Assembly: GCF_964355755.1 (NCBI RefSeq)
Contig: NC_092673.1
Span: 30,447,001-30,511,000 of the forward strand
DNA length: 64,000 bases
Reading direction: 5' to 3'
Source of the DNA: Antedon mediterranea
Taxonomy: Eukaryota > Echinodermata > Crinoidea > Comatulida > Antedonidae
This document shows, in pieces, positions 49,001 through 58,816 of the stretch. The notes beneath the pieces are model-generated. The model did no database searches. It was not told the origin of the DNA and worked only from the letters and a program-made list of their open reading frames with translations. Both the position numbers and the translations under genes were made by a program. Numbering within the stretch: the stretch's first letter is position 1; each line of letters begins with the position of its first letter.

Positions 49001-52000
49001 CGAACAAAATTGGTCAATGTCAAACTTGTTAATGTTTATTTTTATGTTTAGTACTTCGTACGAAAACTATTAGATTGACTCCATACTTTAATCATTGTTT
49101 TTCTCTTCCTACCTACTTTATTTTACCATCTGCCGTTCATTCTTATTTAGATTGTTCTTTCGCTTTATATATCAATAAAGTCGGTTTTCCACTTGGCGAA
49201 TCGAAAGCGTCAGCATAATTACATTCAATTCTGGGGGAGTTTTGGATAGCTTCATGAAACTTTTCCAAATAAGAATGGGTAGGCCCAGTGCAATTGTAGT
49301 GCCAAAGGGAAGTAAAACCGAGAAAGCAAATGAAACTCACCGTCTGATGCTCGTCTTCGGCGTCTTTGTGACATCGTTGGACATTCATACCCTAAATTGT
49401 TGTAGAGATATTTTTTTTAATATACTAAACATTATATTTGTATAGATTTAATGAATATGTGAGGCGTTTATACTGAATTTACTACTTTATCCGAATTGTT
49501 TTGCTACATATGATTATGGCATTTATTTCACAAGATTTCCTTTTTCTTAAACAATTGGATTCCATTCTAAAATACAGTAACATAATAATAGTAAGTTGCA
49601 TTTCTGTACCTATTCGGACATCTGTTTCATGGAAGTTCCTATACAAATTAACATCCGTCATGGCAACCAACCCGGCATTTTCAAATACTTCTTTACCATT
49701 TGCACCGCCGCCTGGTCCACAACCTAGATCAAGTGTTGCCATTCGTTGAAACACCTACATATTGAAAACAGATTGTTATAAAAGGCGTACTAATTTCTAA
49801 AATGCAATAAACCTATAACATGTTTAAACATAGACTCAATTAAGTTATTGAACTAGAGGACCATTATAACCAAAACATGTTTATGCTCTGTATTAGTTGG
49901 CATTTGATGAAATAAATATTTGTTGAATTTCAACATACGAGGACCATGAAAACTAACATTTAAACACAGAACCATGTGATCAAGGATTCGAACACAGAAC
50001 GGGTATAAAGTCCATGGGAGCTAGCTCGCTACCTACGGTTTTAACACAGGAAGATCATCGGAGAAAACATCCTAATACTGGAAGACCATCTGAACACAGG
50101 AAGACTGTTTGAGCTAGGACACAGGAATCTACAATATTAAACTTTATGTGACAAAAATATGATGTGCCCATATATGGACACGTGACGTCATATCACTACC
50201 ATGGGCACTTCACATTTTGTCAAAATAGTTTGATAGTGTAGACAGAGCTTGACATTTTGACAATTCAATCCACGTAACGTTTAAAAGCATTTCGATATCG
50301 CTCTATGGTGAGTCCAAGTTCACAAGCCGAGGGGACCGCTCATGCTTAGAAATTTACCCGGCTTTCATAAACTTTACCCGGGTTCATAAAATTTACCCGG
50401 GTTTCATAAACTTTACCCGGGGTAAACAACGGTGTAATATAATAGACATATTATTCAAACCTTTTTTCTTGTTAAACGGTGGATGTTCTTAAGAGAATAT
50501 ACAGCCTTGTCAACAGCTAACAGCGATACTGTACTCTGAGGTGAACCGGTAATTGTAAATATTGTATCTTGACCCGGTTTTAAAGTTGCATCATCCACAT
50601 TAACAATTAACTATAAATCATAAAATACAGGTTTAGATCGTTTTTAAAATATAGAAACTAATGTTGTGTACAGTATAAAATAATTTTAGAACTATTTTTT
50701 TGTTATGTTTCCATTTTACCTCACCAGTAAAACGAACCAATAGGAAATATTCCCTTCTTAAAATAAAGTTAGTATTATTTAAGGTTGTATACACGCATTG
50801 GCGCAGTAATTTATAGACCGACTAAAGAATTTGGAACCGAAATTGGGTTAAATTTAATTATTATTAATGATTTGTATTCAAATTCACATTTATTTACTCA
50901 TCCTTTATAAATATGTATATGTATTCATTGAATAAAGATATCTTGTCCCCCTAAAATAATAATTCTTAGAATTATTTTTGTTTAATATGCCGTTTTAATG
51001 TCACATAGGTCCTAATAGTTATTCACTTTGGCAAAAAATTGGATAAAAAAATTATTTAATTTTAAAAATCGTCAAATTGGCCGCCACCCAATGGGTTTAC
51101 TAACCATTTATTTTGTTATTTCATTTTTCTACGAAAGTGATTAACTTTATTAAATCTACAAAATAAACTATTCAAAATCTGATTTAATTAATCTTAATTT
51201 TTCATGTTTTTGGGGGACAATACATCTTTTAAATAAAGTAAACACATTAGCAACCAAAGATGAATTGCTACATTTTTTTTATTAACAATTAAAAATATCA
51301 AACAAAATATAATAAAGTGCTAACCTGTGATTTACATTCTTCCACAATATCCAATAATATCGAGTCCGCCACTACTTCATTATTTACTAAAGCATATACG
51401 ACCAGTCTTGCACTAGGCGCCATATCTTTCGTTATATCGATACGAATTGTCTTCTTAGCTCCAAGTTTAAAATCAAGATCTGAAAAGTGTTGTACAATTT
51501 TCCCTCTAACTACCACCTAGTATTTTAGGAGAGAAAGATATTTATCTTGATATGTATTTTTCTATTAAGGAAACAAGAACTATGTAATCCATGGTGGTAA
51601 CCAAAGCAAATATCTAATCAAATAACGTACAATATAATTCAAACCAAATACAGCAACTGTTCCAGACTTGACTACTTCTACTTCAAAGTTTTGGGTTTCC
51701 TAAAAAAAAAATAATCCGGCAAAGCAACTAGTTATATTAATATAGTATGCTTAAACGAAACAGATGTACTCCGTGTATAATCGTAGATAAATTGTCCGCT
51801 CAATCTGTTTATGATTCCTACCAATTTTAGACATTGTTCGCCACTTCTCAGTATTTCTTATAAAATACTCCGGCAATCTTCGAAGATAAGGATAAGGATT
51901 TGGATAAGAACACGTTGTATTCACTTTAAATTCAATTTTCGGTTGGTTCGATTTGGCTGCCATAGCGATGTCGATCAAATTTGACTTAAATTTGAGTGTG

Positions 52001-55000
52001 GCCATAAATGGAATCTGCAAACATTATCCAGAATTTCCACATACATCCAAAATTTGACACAAGTTGCTCAGACTAGAAACGTGTATTAGCTTACCTTAAT
52101 CTCACCAGGAGGTACTCTTATCTGTAAGTACGCACCACTTGCACTGTCTATTGGGTGAATAGTGAACTCGTAAAACCCATTTTCTGCTTCAGGAAAGTTG
52201 TTATCTAAAGTTTTAATCTAACATAATAAACCAAAGAAAAAGTCTTCTATTAACTTATTTTATATGACTTTATTTTACTAGTTTTTCATAAAAATGATAT
52301 AGCCAGTTGATATCTTATTATGTGATAGACTGTGTTATCCACAACAGCCAATCCGAAGTTTTCCTGCTACTATAGCCTGGCCTTGTGTCCAGTCGTTAAT
52401 AAGAGAGGGTAGTATATAATGTGAAAGTTGGGTTAGTTATTTAGTCGCACTTTCTTATACTGATCGAAGCGGCTGCGGTAGACTATAGGCGATCACGACA
52501 TAACAATGATTAGTTAAACGAAACTTTATTAAACGATAAGTTATTTTTATGAACAATCATTTATTACTGAAACTTGATGAAATTGTTTTTCACATTTATA
52601 TTACTTGTTAATAGACAAACGAATTATATTTTTTACAAAAAGTTGAGACTCACTGTGACTCTAATTGACTCAGTATCTTGATTAACATCTACATGAAAAT
52701 CTACTTGACCCAGGTCATTACTTGATCTTTCCAGTTGAAAATCTTTGTGCCCCGTGAGCTTCTTCCTAATGCCTTCCACACTGAAGCCATAAACGTCAAT
52801 TTCAGTCAGGACTCCTACTCCTGGAGATCCATTGGAATGGAATAAATCAATCTAAGAAACAAACACAATTGAGAAATATTTAATTTGCAGCAGGAATCAT
52901 GCTGTCCAATAATTTTGCTTATAAGTAATTATGAAACACAAGGAATTCAGATCACATGCTTCTTTAAATAGTCTAGGTTAAAGACGGTGATGTGATACAG
53001 TATTTCTTATTCTTGGCGTACCATACTATTCTTTTGTTGAAATCTAGTTACGAACTGCAGCGCTCATATGAATATTTACAAAGTAAAGAGATGCAATATA
53101 GACGCAGAGAAGTTGTTGTGCTTTGTATATTATTTTCTTCTTTCCTCTTTTCCTTAACATATTTGTAGGAAATACATAATAATAAACTGAAAATAAAATC
53201 TAATAATTAAAATATTCTATTTCAAGCAATTCACAAATCATCTGAAAGAAAATGTACTCGTTTCTGGTAAAACATACCTTAACATCAAATGTTGTACCTT
53301 TCTTGAAGTGACTAACAGTTCGATCGTGTTTGAATGTATACACTCGTTCAACAAATTTAGCCCCACTGATCGTTGTATTCTCGCGATCTCCAGTTGATCT
53401 TTCGGTAACCACAGCTTCTATTTTCAGAGTAGCACCTTTGAATATGCTGAACCAGTTTTGGCCATATTTGGTATCAGGATCTATTGAAAAGGCAGCCGTT
53501 CCTTGTGCATTTAGCTAGCAAAAATTGTTTCGTAAAATGTGGTTATGTTTGTTTGGTATTATTTATTTATACTGGTCGACCTCTTTAGTCGTAGACTGGT
53601 TTCAGAGAGGTCCCAGTTTTTATCAGTGGCTGTGTGTACTAGTACACTGGTGTAACCACCTACTCTTCTAGAAATATGCACTAGGTTCTTTAAACTGCTC
53701 ATGAGCTAAATGTGTACATTGGATACGAATTATAGTCCTTATCCGAGAAGACTCGTTCTACCACCAAAACTATGGACCGAATGAGGCTCGAGTTTGCCAT
53801 AAGTTCCATTGCCTCAACCGCTCGGCCACTTACAATGCAATAAATATGCAATAATATAATAATGATAATATAATAATAATAATGCAATACATTAGTAAGC
53901 CTACTCACAGTTTTGGTTGCAGGATCAAATTCACCAATAACTTCACCTTTTTTTAAAACACTAACTTTTACTACAGCAGCCCCTCTCACGTCAATGTTGT
54001 TTACGTATCTAAACAATAATACAATGATGTTTATAATCATATCAACAAATCAGTATGTAATAATATAGGGTATGTTCAAACACAGAGTTATGGTTTACCA
54101 ATTTACGCAGCGTACAACTTCGTAGTCGCAGAAGATTTGACAATTTTTAAAGACTAAAATTAGAAGCCATGAAAGGAAAAAAACAAGTTGAATGGCTTAC
54201 TAAAAAAAGATTTACAATAATTTAAACATGATAAACTGACAAACCCTTTTCATATAACGGGACTTAATTATTACTGAATTATATATAGAAAATGCAAACT
54301 GCTTACTTTGCTTTTACAGTCGCCAGAATCAAATTATCTGAAGGCAGAATCTGTTTTTGCCCTTCAATTTTTACCTCAAATGTTGGCAAAACTGTAAATA
54401 AATTAAGTTTTGAATTATCATTTTCAGGTAATCCGTGAGTTGTGATAATAATAATACATAATGTTCTTAGTCAAAAAAATTATAACCAGTAATTTATATT
54501 TATATTCTACCTACCATATTCTCGAAGCTCAAATGTAATTGTGTTCTTCCATTCATGCTAAAGAAATCATAAACAGAAATAGTGTAGTAAATCAGTGCAA
54601 ACTAGGTCTAACATTAAAAAACGGGTGATATTTATAATAATAACAATTAAGAAAAGTGCATAGTTTTGGTAAACTTAGGTTTACATCAATTATATAAGAA
54701 TAATAATAATGCTCAATTTAATATAGAGCAACATTCAGGGTGCCTTTAAGCGCTGAACAATCAACATATTTATATAACAACATATTAATGATGAAAGTGT
54801 AATTTAAAAAGTTGTTTGAATGAGTGGCCATAAATTATTCATTATTCATGGTATTATTCTGTGACAGGTGTATCACACTGTGTAGACGATCTTCAAATTA
54901 GGCCTACAGGCCGTTGACGGTTAACTTACGTTTGGGCCGTATGACACAACAACAGACCAAATTCCAAATGTCGGGTACGAAGAGAACTGGTATATTGCAG

Positions 55001-57759
55001 TATGATAGCCAGTAATTGTAGTAATATCTTCAGTCCTCTCAATAATGGCGCCGGTTGGTGTGATAATATCTAATCGAACCTTTCTGTCGGTAGGTTTGAG
55101 TTGCTCATTCAAAGAAATCACTTGGATTCTAGCTACAATGAATAAAAATGATATTCTTATTATTATTTCGTATAACTTGTGAAGATAAGGGATATAAGAA
55201 TCAGGCTAGTTTGGAGAAACATTGGAATTGGAAAAAATAATTTTTATTTTTAAATAATTGTACTTGTGCAACATAGCAGTGTGAGGGAAAGAAGGGTTGG
55301 GGCATGGATATTGACCCGGAAACAGTATAGGGCTATAAGATGACCTTTAAGCGTTATGTTTATACAGGTAAAAGGATCCAGAATATTCTTCATTCAGGCA
55401 GATTCAGATACAATCATATTGTATGATATTTGTAATTTGTTTAATATGTGTTATAGTGAGAGTCAATAAAGAATTACCATATTGGTTTGCAAGTACCCGT
55501 ATGTTATAAGATTACCATATTACGAACCTACTTGAGCAGGAGTATAAATGGGTTTGTCGGTTTGGACAAACACAACCTGATTTTTTGTTGTCACCAAAGC
55601 AGTAACAGTTTTACTAAATTGAAGCACAGGAGAGGTAGAAAATGCAAGAACTCGTATTGTTGGAAATACTTCATAGTCTGGTAGTTGGGCTGGATCCACA
55701 ATAAAATTAACAAGTTTAGGTAAACCTAGGAAAAAAGAAGTTTGTACACTTAGATGTTAAAACATGCTTTACACATAACGTAAGCTGTCACTAGCCAACC
55801 GGATCTAACATGTTGTCACTTTTATTCAACTATATTTATTATATCTGAACCAGGATTACCCACATGTTCGATTAACTATATCTGATACATAAGTGATACA
55901 TATAAGACCAAGATAAAATTGTTAATGATAATGATAGTATTATTAATGATAACAGCTACCAAATATAAATTATGGAAAATTTCTTTCGGAAAACATACTT
56001 GATATTTAGTTAGCTTTTTTATTTGAAAAAAAAATAGAAAAAGGTTACTTGATGAGGGATAGGCTTCAAATAAGTGAGAATGGTCTACATTTTTCAACGC
56101 AAGTACTTTTAATACGCGAGTACTATGGGAACTTTCCCTCCTCTTTTTCTAAATAGGTTTTTACTTAAATCTTTTTAAATCTTTAAAGATGTATTGTCCC
56201 TTGAAACACAAAAAATAAAGGTCAACATATTATATATTTATATTGGATATATCAAAGTAATATTAAAGTTATTCACTTTAAGTTGAAAATTCAAGCCAAA
56301 AACAACAAGTTTACCTAATTAACAGGTAAATTAATTTGATTACATTTCCTCTGGAAAATCGCCGCGAGCGAAAGTAAACAAAGATTTCAAAACATGAGAA
56401 GGTGTTTTCACACAGATCGCGAGGAAGTTTTATGAGTAGCCAAACAAGCCCGTACGTTGCGTTATGAGAGATGTTTTGATCGAAAACGTTTGTATTTCAG
56501 TATTTTTCGACTAATTTTTGGTGAAAGTTAATAACTATTATGATACTTCAAAATGACCCACTTTTTATCGAAATTTTAAATTTTTTTGGGGGGAATTAGT
56601 CAAAGAGACAATACATCTTTAAACTTGCTTTAACAAAATGATACAATATGATACAAATGCAAGCGCAACATTTACATACCCGCTTTAACATGAATTCTTT
56701 GTACAGAAATTACAATACTTTCACTGGTAAGCAGTTTGACTGTTACATCTATAATAGCATTGCCTGTACCAAATACGGCCATCAGTACGTCTTCCTCAAC
56801 ATTAGCACGAAATACATTAGGCGCAGTGATAAAATAATGTCTACAAAAACAAACATTAAAATTAACTACAGCTGCCAGTAATATAAAATTGCAGTTAATT
56901 TATAAGGTACAGTTGTAATTACTATTCCTTAACAATACAGTAACATCTAAATATCTACATGAACATTCTAGAATAAGATGTTTTGATTTAAGAAACCATG
57001 TATAATTAATATAAGAACAATCATGAACATTCCAGAAGTGCTATTAATATAAACTGTAATTCAATAGAATAAGAAGTATAAGGAATGATTTAGAAAGTTA
57101 TGAACATATTGTATATAAGGGGAAGTATGACAATTGTACGAAGCGAGAAGGATTTATGATTGCAGCAAAATATTTTGAAGAAGGTTGGATATTAGTAGGG
57201 AGTTGTAAAATAACAACAACTCCCTGATATTAGATTGTAAAATTTATTGTGAAGCTGTTGTTTGAAGTGCTTACTGGATTGTTGAAAGTTGATTGAAATT
57301 AAAGCTTTGTTTTTGAGTTATTTTACAACTTTGTGGGTTTTGTGTGTATACTTTTATGTCACAAGGAAGTTCCTACAGTATTTTCAACCGCTCGGAAACA
57401 TACGTAAAGGGAGTTCGTGACAACAGTATTATTGGCGTAACTCGTACATCTCAGCTAAAACGTTGGATCACCAACCGTGAATTCGACTAGGGGAAATAAT
57501 GTTTGGTGTCACACCAACGTACATAGAAATAAATTTGAATTTTATGCGCATAGGACTAAAAAACAACCATTTAAATTCGCACCTGCTACCAGGCTTTATA
57601 AAACTTATCTGCGATTTCAGACAAAAATATCGACGATTAAGATTAAAAATGTATCTCTTTCCAATCCTCTTTACGGAGAATAAGTAAGCTTTACACTTAC
57701 CCGGCGCTCACAACGTGAAATGCCGCAAGAAAACCAAGTAAAACTACCTGTTTAAACAT
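36475..57759 (-). CDS. Gene 2: C3-like paralogue without thioester, catalytic His or anaphylatoxin; 36 exons
   Basis: Paralogue of gene 1 in the same orientation. Thirty-six exons join in phase to 1612 residues plus a stop, with no frameshift or premature stop, so it looks like a working gene. It keeps the signal peptide, MG1-MG8, a poly-Arg chain-cleavage site (RRRRR), CUB and C345C. It differs at the functional core. The thioester motif reads GDGET (Asp956, Thr959), the catalytic His position is Tyr1077 (VVYRDM), and the anaphylatoxin exon is absent with the frame kept ([10 protein letters not shown] followed by VDGDE). Covalent opsonisation and C3a release are therefore not expected. C5 and A2M-like relatives without a thioester are known, but C5 keeps its anaphylatoxin. 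The role is unknown; a decoy, scaffold or non-covalent opsonin are guesses. Exon coordinates are in the block entries. Confidence 0.9.
37454..37525 (+). tRNA. tRNA-Thr(TGT)-like unit A
   Basis: A 72-nt cloverleaf: acceptor GGCTCTG/CAGAGAC with a G2-A71 mismatch, box A TGGTCTAGTGG, a perfect five-pair anticodon stem CTCGC/GCGAG, box B GGTTCGAATCC, and TTTTTT straight after. The loop CCTGTAA gives anticodon TGT but has C instead of U at position 33. The T-stem has one mismatch (A51-A63). The Pol III promoter and terminator look intact. The odd residues and multicopy repeat context make a tRNA-like or SINE-type unit as likely as a decoding tRNA. Confidence 0.55.
37821..37892 (+). tRNA. tRNA-Thr(TGT)-like unit B
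   Basis: Identical cloverleaf to unit A, 367 bp downstream, with the same flanks and T6 terminator. It is part of a direct duplication of the whole about 367-bp repeat. Confidence 0.55.
38327..38398 (+). tRNA. tRNA-Thr(TGT)-like unit C (more degenerate)
   Basis: Same as unit A up to box B, but the 3' T-stem and acceptor read CCCGC-TAGAGAC, adding a T-stem mismatch and an acceptor mismatch. T6 follows. Confidence 0.45.
38695..38766 (+). tRNA. tRNA-Thr(TGT)-like unit D
   Basis: Same 72-nt sequence as unit A, preceded by AATCTGTGATAACACCATACA and followed by T6. The downstream CATACAACT of the other copies is missing. Confidence 0.53.
40182..43517 (-). CDS. Gene 2 exons 26-31: CUB return segment and MG8
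   Basis: Exons are E26 43365-43517, E27 42813-42872, E28 41438-41571, E29 40893-40980, E30 40616-40690 and E31 40182-40284. For E26 I chose the strong GTGAGT donor after LPQKT, giving 153 nt beside 156 in gene 1. The reading frame stays open to 43197 through a Lys/Glu-rich stretch before entering a MITE, so a longer form cannot be excluded. E29 has a CAGTAG tandem acceptor; the downstream AG restores the KYQF match. E30 + E31 equal gene 1 exon 30 in length. Confidence 0.78.
41965..42050. repeat. 15-bp tandem repeat (CTGTGGATATATTA)
   Basis: Four to five copies of ACTGTGGATATATT, degrading at the right end. In a gene 2 intron. Confidence 0.75.
42930..43244. mobile_element. MITE family A copy with about 180-bp insert, abutting gene 2 exon 26 frame
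   Basis: The right end TTTGATAGTGTAGACCGAGC and the core GATATGACATCATCATGTCA are recognisable; unrelated A-rich DNA (about 43003-43190) splits it. The open frame that continues past exon 26 runs into its right end and stops inside it. Confidence 0.6.
43806..45674 (-). CDS. Gene 2 exons 21-25: degenerate thioester domain (GDGET, Tyr for His)
   Basis: Exons are E21 45483-45674, E22 45128-45209, E23 44685-44862, E24 44296-44400 and E25 43806-44141. The fold is kept: [17 protein letters not shown] across the E22/E23 junction, [14 protein letters not shown], and [18 protein letters not shown]. The active centre is not: [10 protein letters not shown] replaces PNGCGEQTM, and VVYRDM replaces HHQEM. 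Both ends of the thioester and the acyl-transfer His are lost together, which argues for a selected or relaxed change of function rather than a single chance mutation. Confidence 0.9.
45775..45875 (+). mobile_element. SINE tail fragment, same tail as 53735-53835
   Basis: AAGTCTTACCGGATAAGGAC, then GGAGGTCTAGTGTATTTATA and TGCACTAAGGACCCGCTGCA. No tRNA head. Gene 2 exon 20-21 intron. Confidence 0.4.
46150..48816 (-). CDS. Gene 2 exons 16-20: post-anaphylatoxin segment, MG7 and CUB start
   Basis: Exons are E16 48717-48816 (100 nt), E17 48411-48639, E18 46966-47175, E19 46654-46786 and E20 46150-46254. E16 starts at the codon for the convertase-site Arg (GRVDGDE...NFPETW) and has no anaphylatoxin part. 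Its acceptor TTCTTTTACAG has a good pyrimidine tract. E18 is preceded by the 14-bp minisatellite, whose last repeat stops about 11 nt before the acceptor. E17 and E19 use GTTAGT donors. Confidence 0.86.
47188..47852. repeat. 14-bp minisatellite GGTAAGGTAAGTAA, about 47 units
   Basis: A nearly pure array with occasional 9- or 5-base slippage variants (for example near 47255 and 47640). It lies in the gene 2 exon 17-18 intron and ends about 11 nt before the exon 18 acceptor in the gene's sense. On the gene strand it reads TTACTTACCTTACC. The 228-codon open frame through it (Leu/Thr/Pro/Tyr repeats) is a by-product of the repeat. Confidence 0.95.
49341..52851 (-). CDS. Gene 2 exons 9-15: MG4-MG6, inter-chain Cys and RRRRR site
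   Basis: Exons are E9 52654-52851, E10 52095-52217, E11 51631-51699, E12 51325-51516, E13 50461-50610, E14 49610-49754 and E15 49341-49391. Every exon has the same length as its gene 1 counterpart (198, 123, 69, 192, 150, 145, 51). E14 keeps [13 protein letters not shown]15 encodes RRRRR then ASD, a furin-type site. It ends in phase 1 and joins directly to exon 16. Confidence 0.89.
50128..50250. mobile_element. MITE family A copy
   Basis: The right end TTTGATAGTGTAGACAGAGC is intact and the left end decayed (TCTACAATATTAAACTT). The core has CATATATGGACACGTGACGT and GGGCACTTCACA. Gene 2 exon 13-14 intron. Confidence 0.65.
50935..51235. mobile_element. MITE family D copy
   Basis: AAAGATATCTTGTCCCCC at the left and GGGGGACAATACATCTTT at the right, about 300 bp. 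The interior (AACTTTATTAAATCTACAAA) matches 1186-1510 in reverse. Gene 2 exon 12-13 intron. Confidence 0.7.
53278..57759 (-). CDS. Gene 2 exons 1-8: signal peptide and N-terminal MG domains
   Basis: Exons are E1 57701-57759, E2 56680-56840, E3 55528-55725, E4 54930-55132, E5 54515-54557, E6 54307-54391, E7 53909-54008 and E8 53278-53514. The signal peptide reads [20 protein letters not shown]3 has [11 protein letters not shown] and uses a weak donor (GTTCGT), chosen because it alone keeps phase 1 with E4. E4 and E8 are nearly identical to gene 1 exons 4 and 8, silent positions included. Confidence 0.88.
53735..53835 (-). mobile_element. tRNA-Ser/Leu-type SINE fragment
   Basis: On the minus strand GTGGCCGAGCGGTTGAGG is a box A of class II tRNA type, followed downstream by CGAGTCTTCTCGGATAAGGA, a tail also seen at about 45795-45815 (GTCTTACCGGATAAGGACT). 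Box B is not recognisable. Confidence 0.5.
56184..56627. mobile_element. MITE family D, complete copy
   Basis: Inverted ends TTAAAGATGTATTGTCCC / (reversed) TTAAAGATGTATTGTCTC, about 440 bp. It lies between gene 2 exons 2 and 3. Confidence 0.7.
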
Positions 57760-57900
57760 CACAGTAACTCTTACTATCAATAATATCAACGAGTATAAGT
57801 AACAGGACTTTTCTTGCTCCCTGCTGTGAATGCCCAGGAATGTTTTTTGTTATGTATTTATTAAAAGTAAAAGTAAGGAGTGTCTTTACGGAACTATTTG
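57760..57900 (-). promoter_or_regulatory. Gene 2 promoter and 5'UTR
   Basis: On the minus strand, CACTCCTTACTTTTACTTTTAATAAATACATAAC is replaced here by its landmarks: CACTCCTTACTTT, then TAATAAATACATAA in place of the gene 1 TATATAAATACATAA, then ATTCACAGCA and TCCTGTTACTTAT before the ATG at 57759. The TATA element is weaker than in gene 1 (TAATAAATA). Conservation with gene 1 is the evidence; function is inferred. Confidence 0.5.
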
Positions 57901-58816
57901 GCCCATTTAAAATTTAAAAATCGGATGTTCCATCGAAGGTGTGTTTGTATTAATTTGATGTTATCACATCTTAATGATTGCCACGTTCGAAAAGAAAGTT
58001 GTATGCACATTTTGGTTCAGAAATATTGTAAAAAAATGAATATTATTGTAATCAGCATAAAAAAGTACACTATTCTTTTATTTTGTGATATATAAAAAAA
58101 GAGAATCTATATTATGTTCGATCAAAAAATAATGCTGGACACGCGACGATAGAATTATTGCATATTTGCAAATTGAATTAGGTCAACTACTAAAGGTATA
58201 CTATTTTTAAATAATAATTGTAAAACTCATAAAAATATACAGATAACCCCATATTATTTTCTACTAAAGTTAAATATTTTTTTTTGTAATTTGTAGCACA
58301 CATCACAAAACAAACGAAAACTGTTCCAATTAACAGAGTGCTACCTTATCATCTTGCTTATAATGTTTGGTGCTCCATTCTGCCATATCTGGCTTATATT
58401 ATCAGAGTAGGCCTAGTTTCCCATCCTTTACCGCCTATCATGCAGTTGCGTAAAACGCGGAAAAAATGACCCTGGTTTAGCACTCTAACGCTGGGGATAG
58501 TTGCATTGGGCTGCTCATGCTCTGAGGCCTCTTAAACTCTGGGGCATCTGGTGTAAGCCAGTGAACATTTTTTAAAAACAGTAAGATATAATTATGTGCA
58601 TCTTATTGCCCCACCTCTATTATTTTTATTACTTACACATATAGTACTGCGCATGAGCAGAAGCAACAGACAATTTTAGTGTAGGCCCATATTGCGCGTT
58701 TAATTGGATACTGGATAAAACATAAAACAACTGAATTTTCAACCACGATTGAACGCACGTCGATGATTCTCAGAACTCATGGTGTAGTTGAAACTTTCTT
58801 GTTATACACGACTATA
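57901..58816. other. Intergenic DNA upstream of gene 2, no gene seen
   Basis: No frame with family motifs, no RNA fold recognised. The LINE tail begins at 58817. The remainder to gene 3 (60691-61872) also shows no gene. Confidence 0.55.

Noticed and set aside
51751-52020. 89-codon minus-strand frame between gene 2 exons 10 and 11
   Set aside because: Composition is somewhat protein-like, but there is no recognised motif, it has no match in gene 1 at this place, and including it would break the conserved 10-11 junction. Probably chance or an old insertion.
57054-57425. Possible solo LTR in gene 2 intron 1 (GTATATAAG, ending TTCGTGACA)
   Set aside because: A TGTCACAAGG word and a GTGACA end are present but too close together, and no flanking duplication or clear left end could be found.
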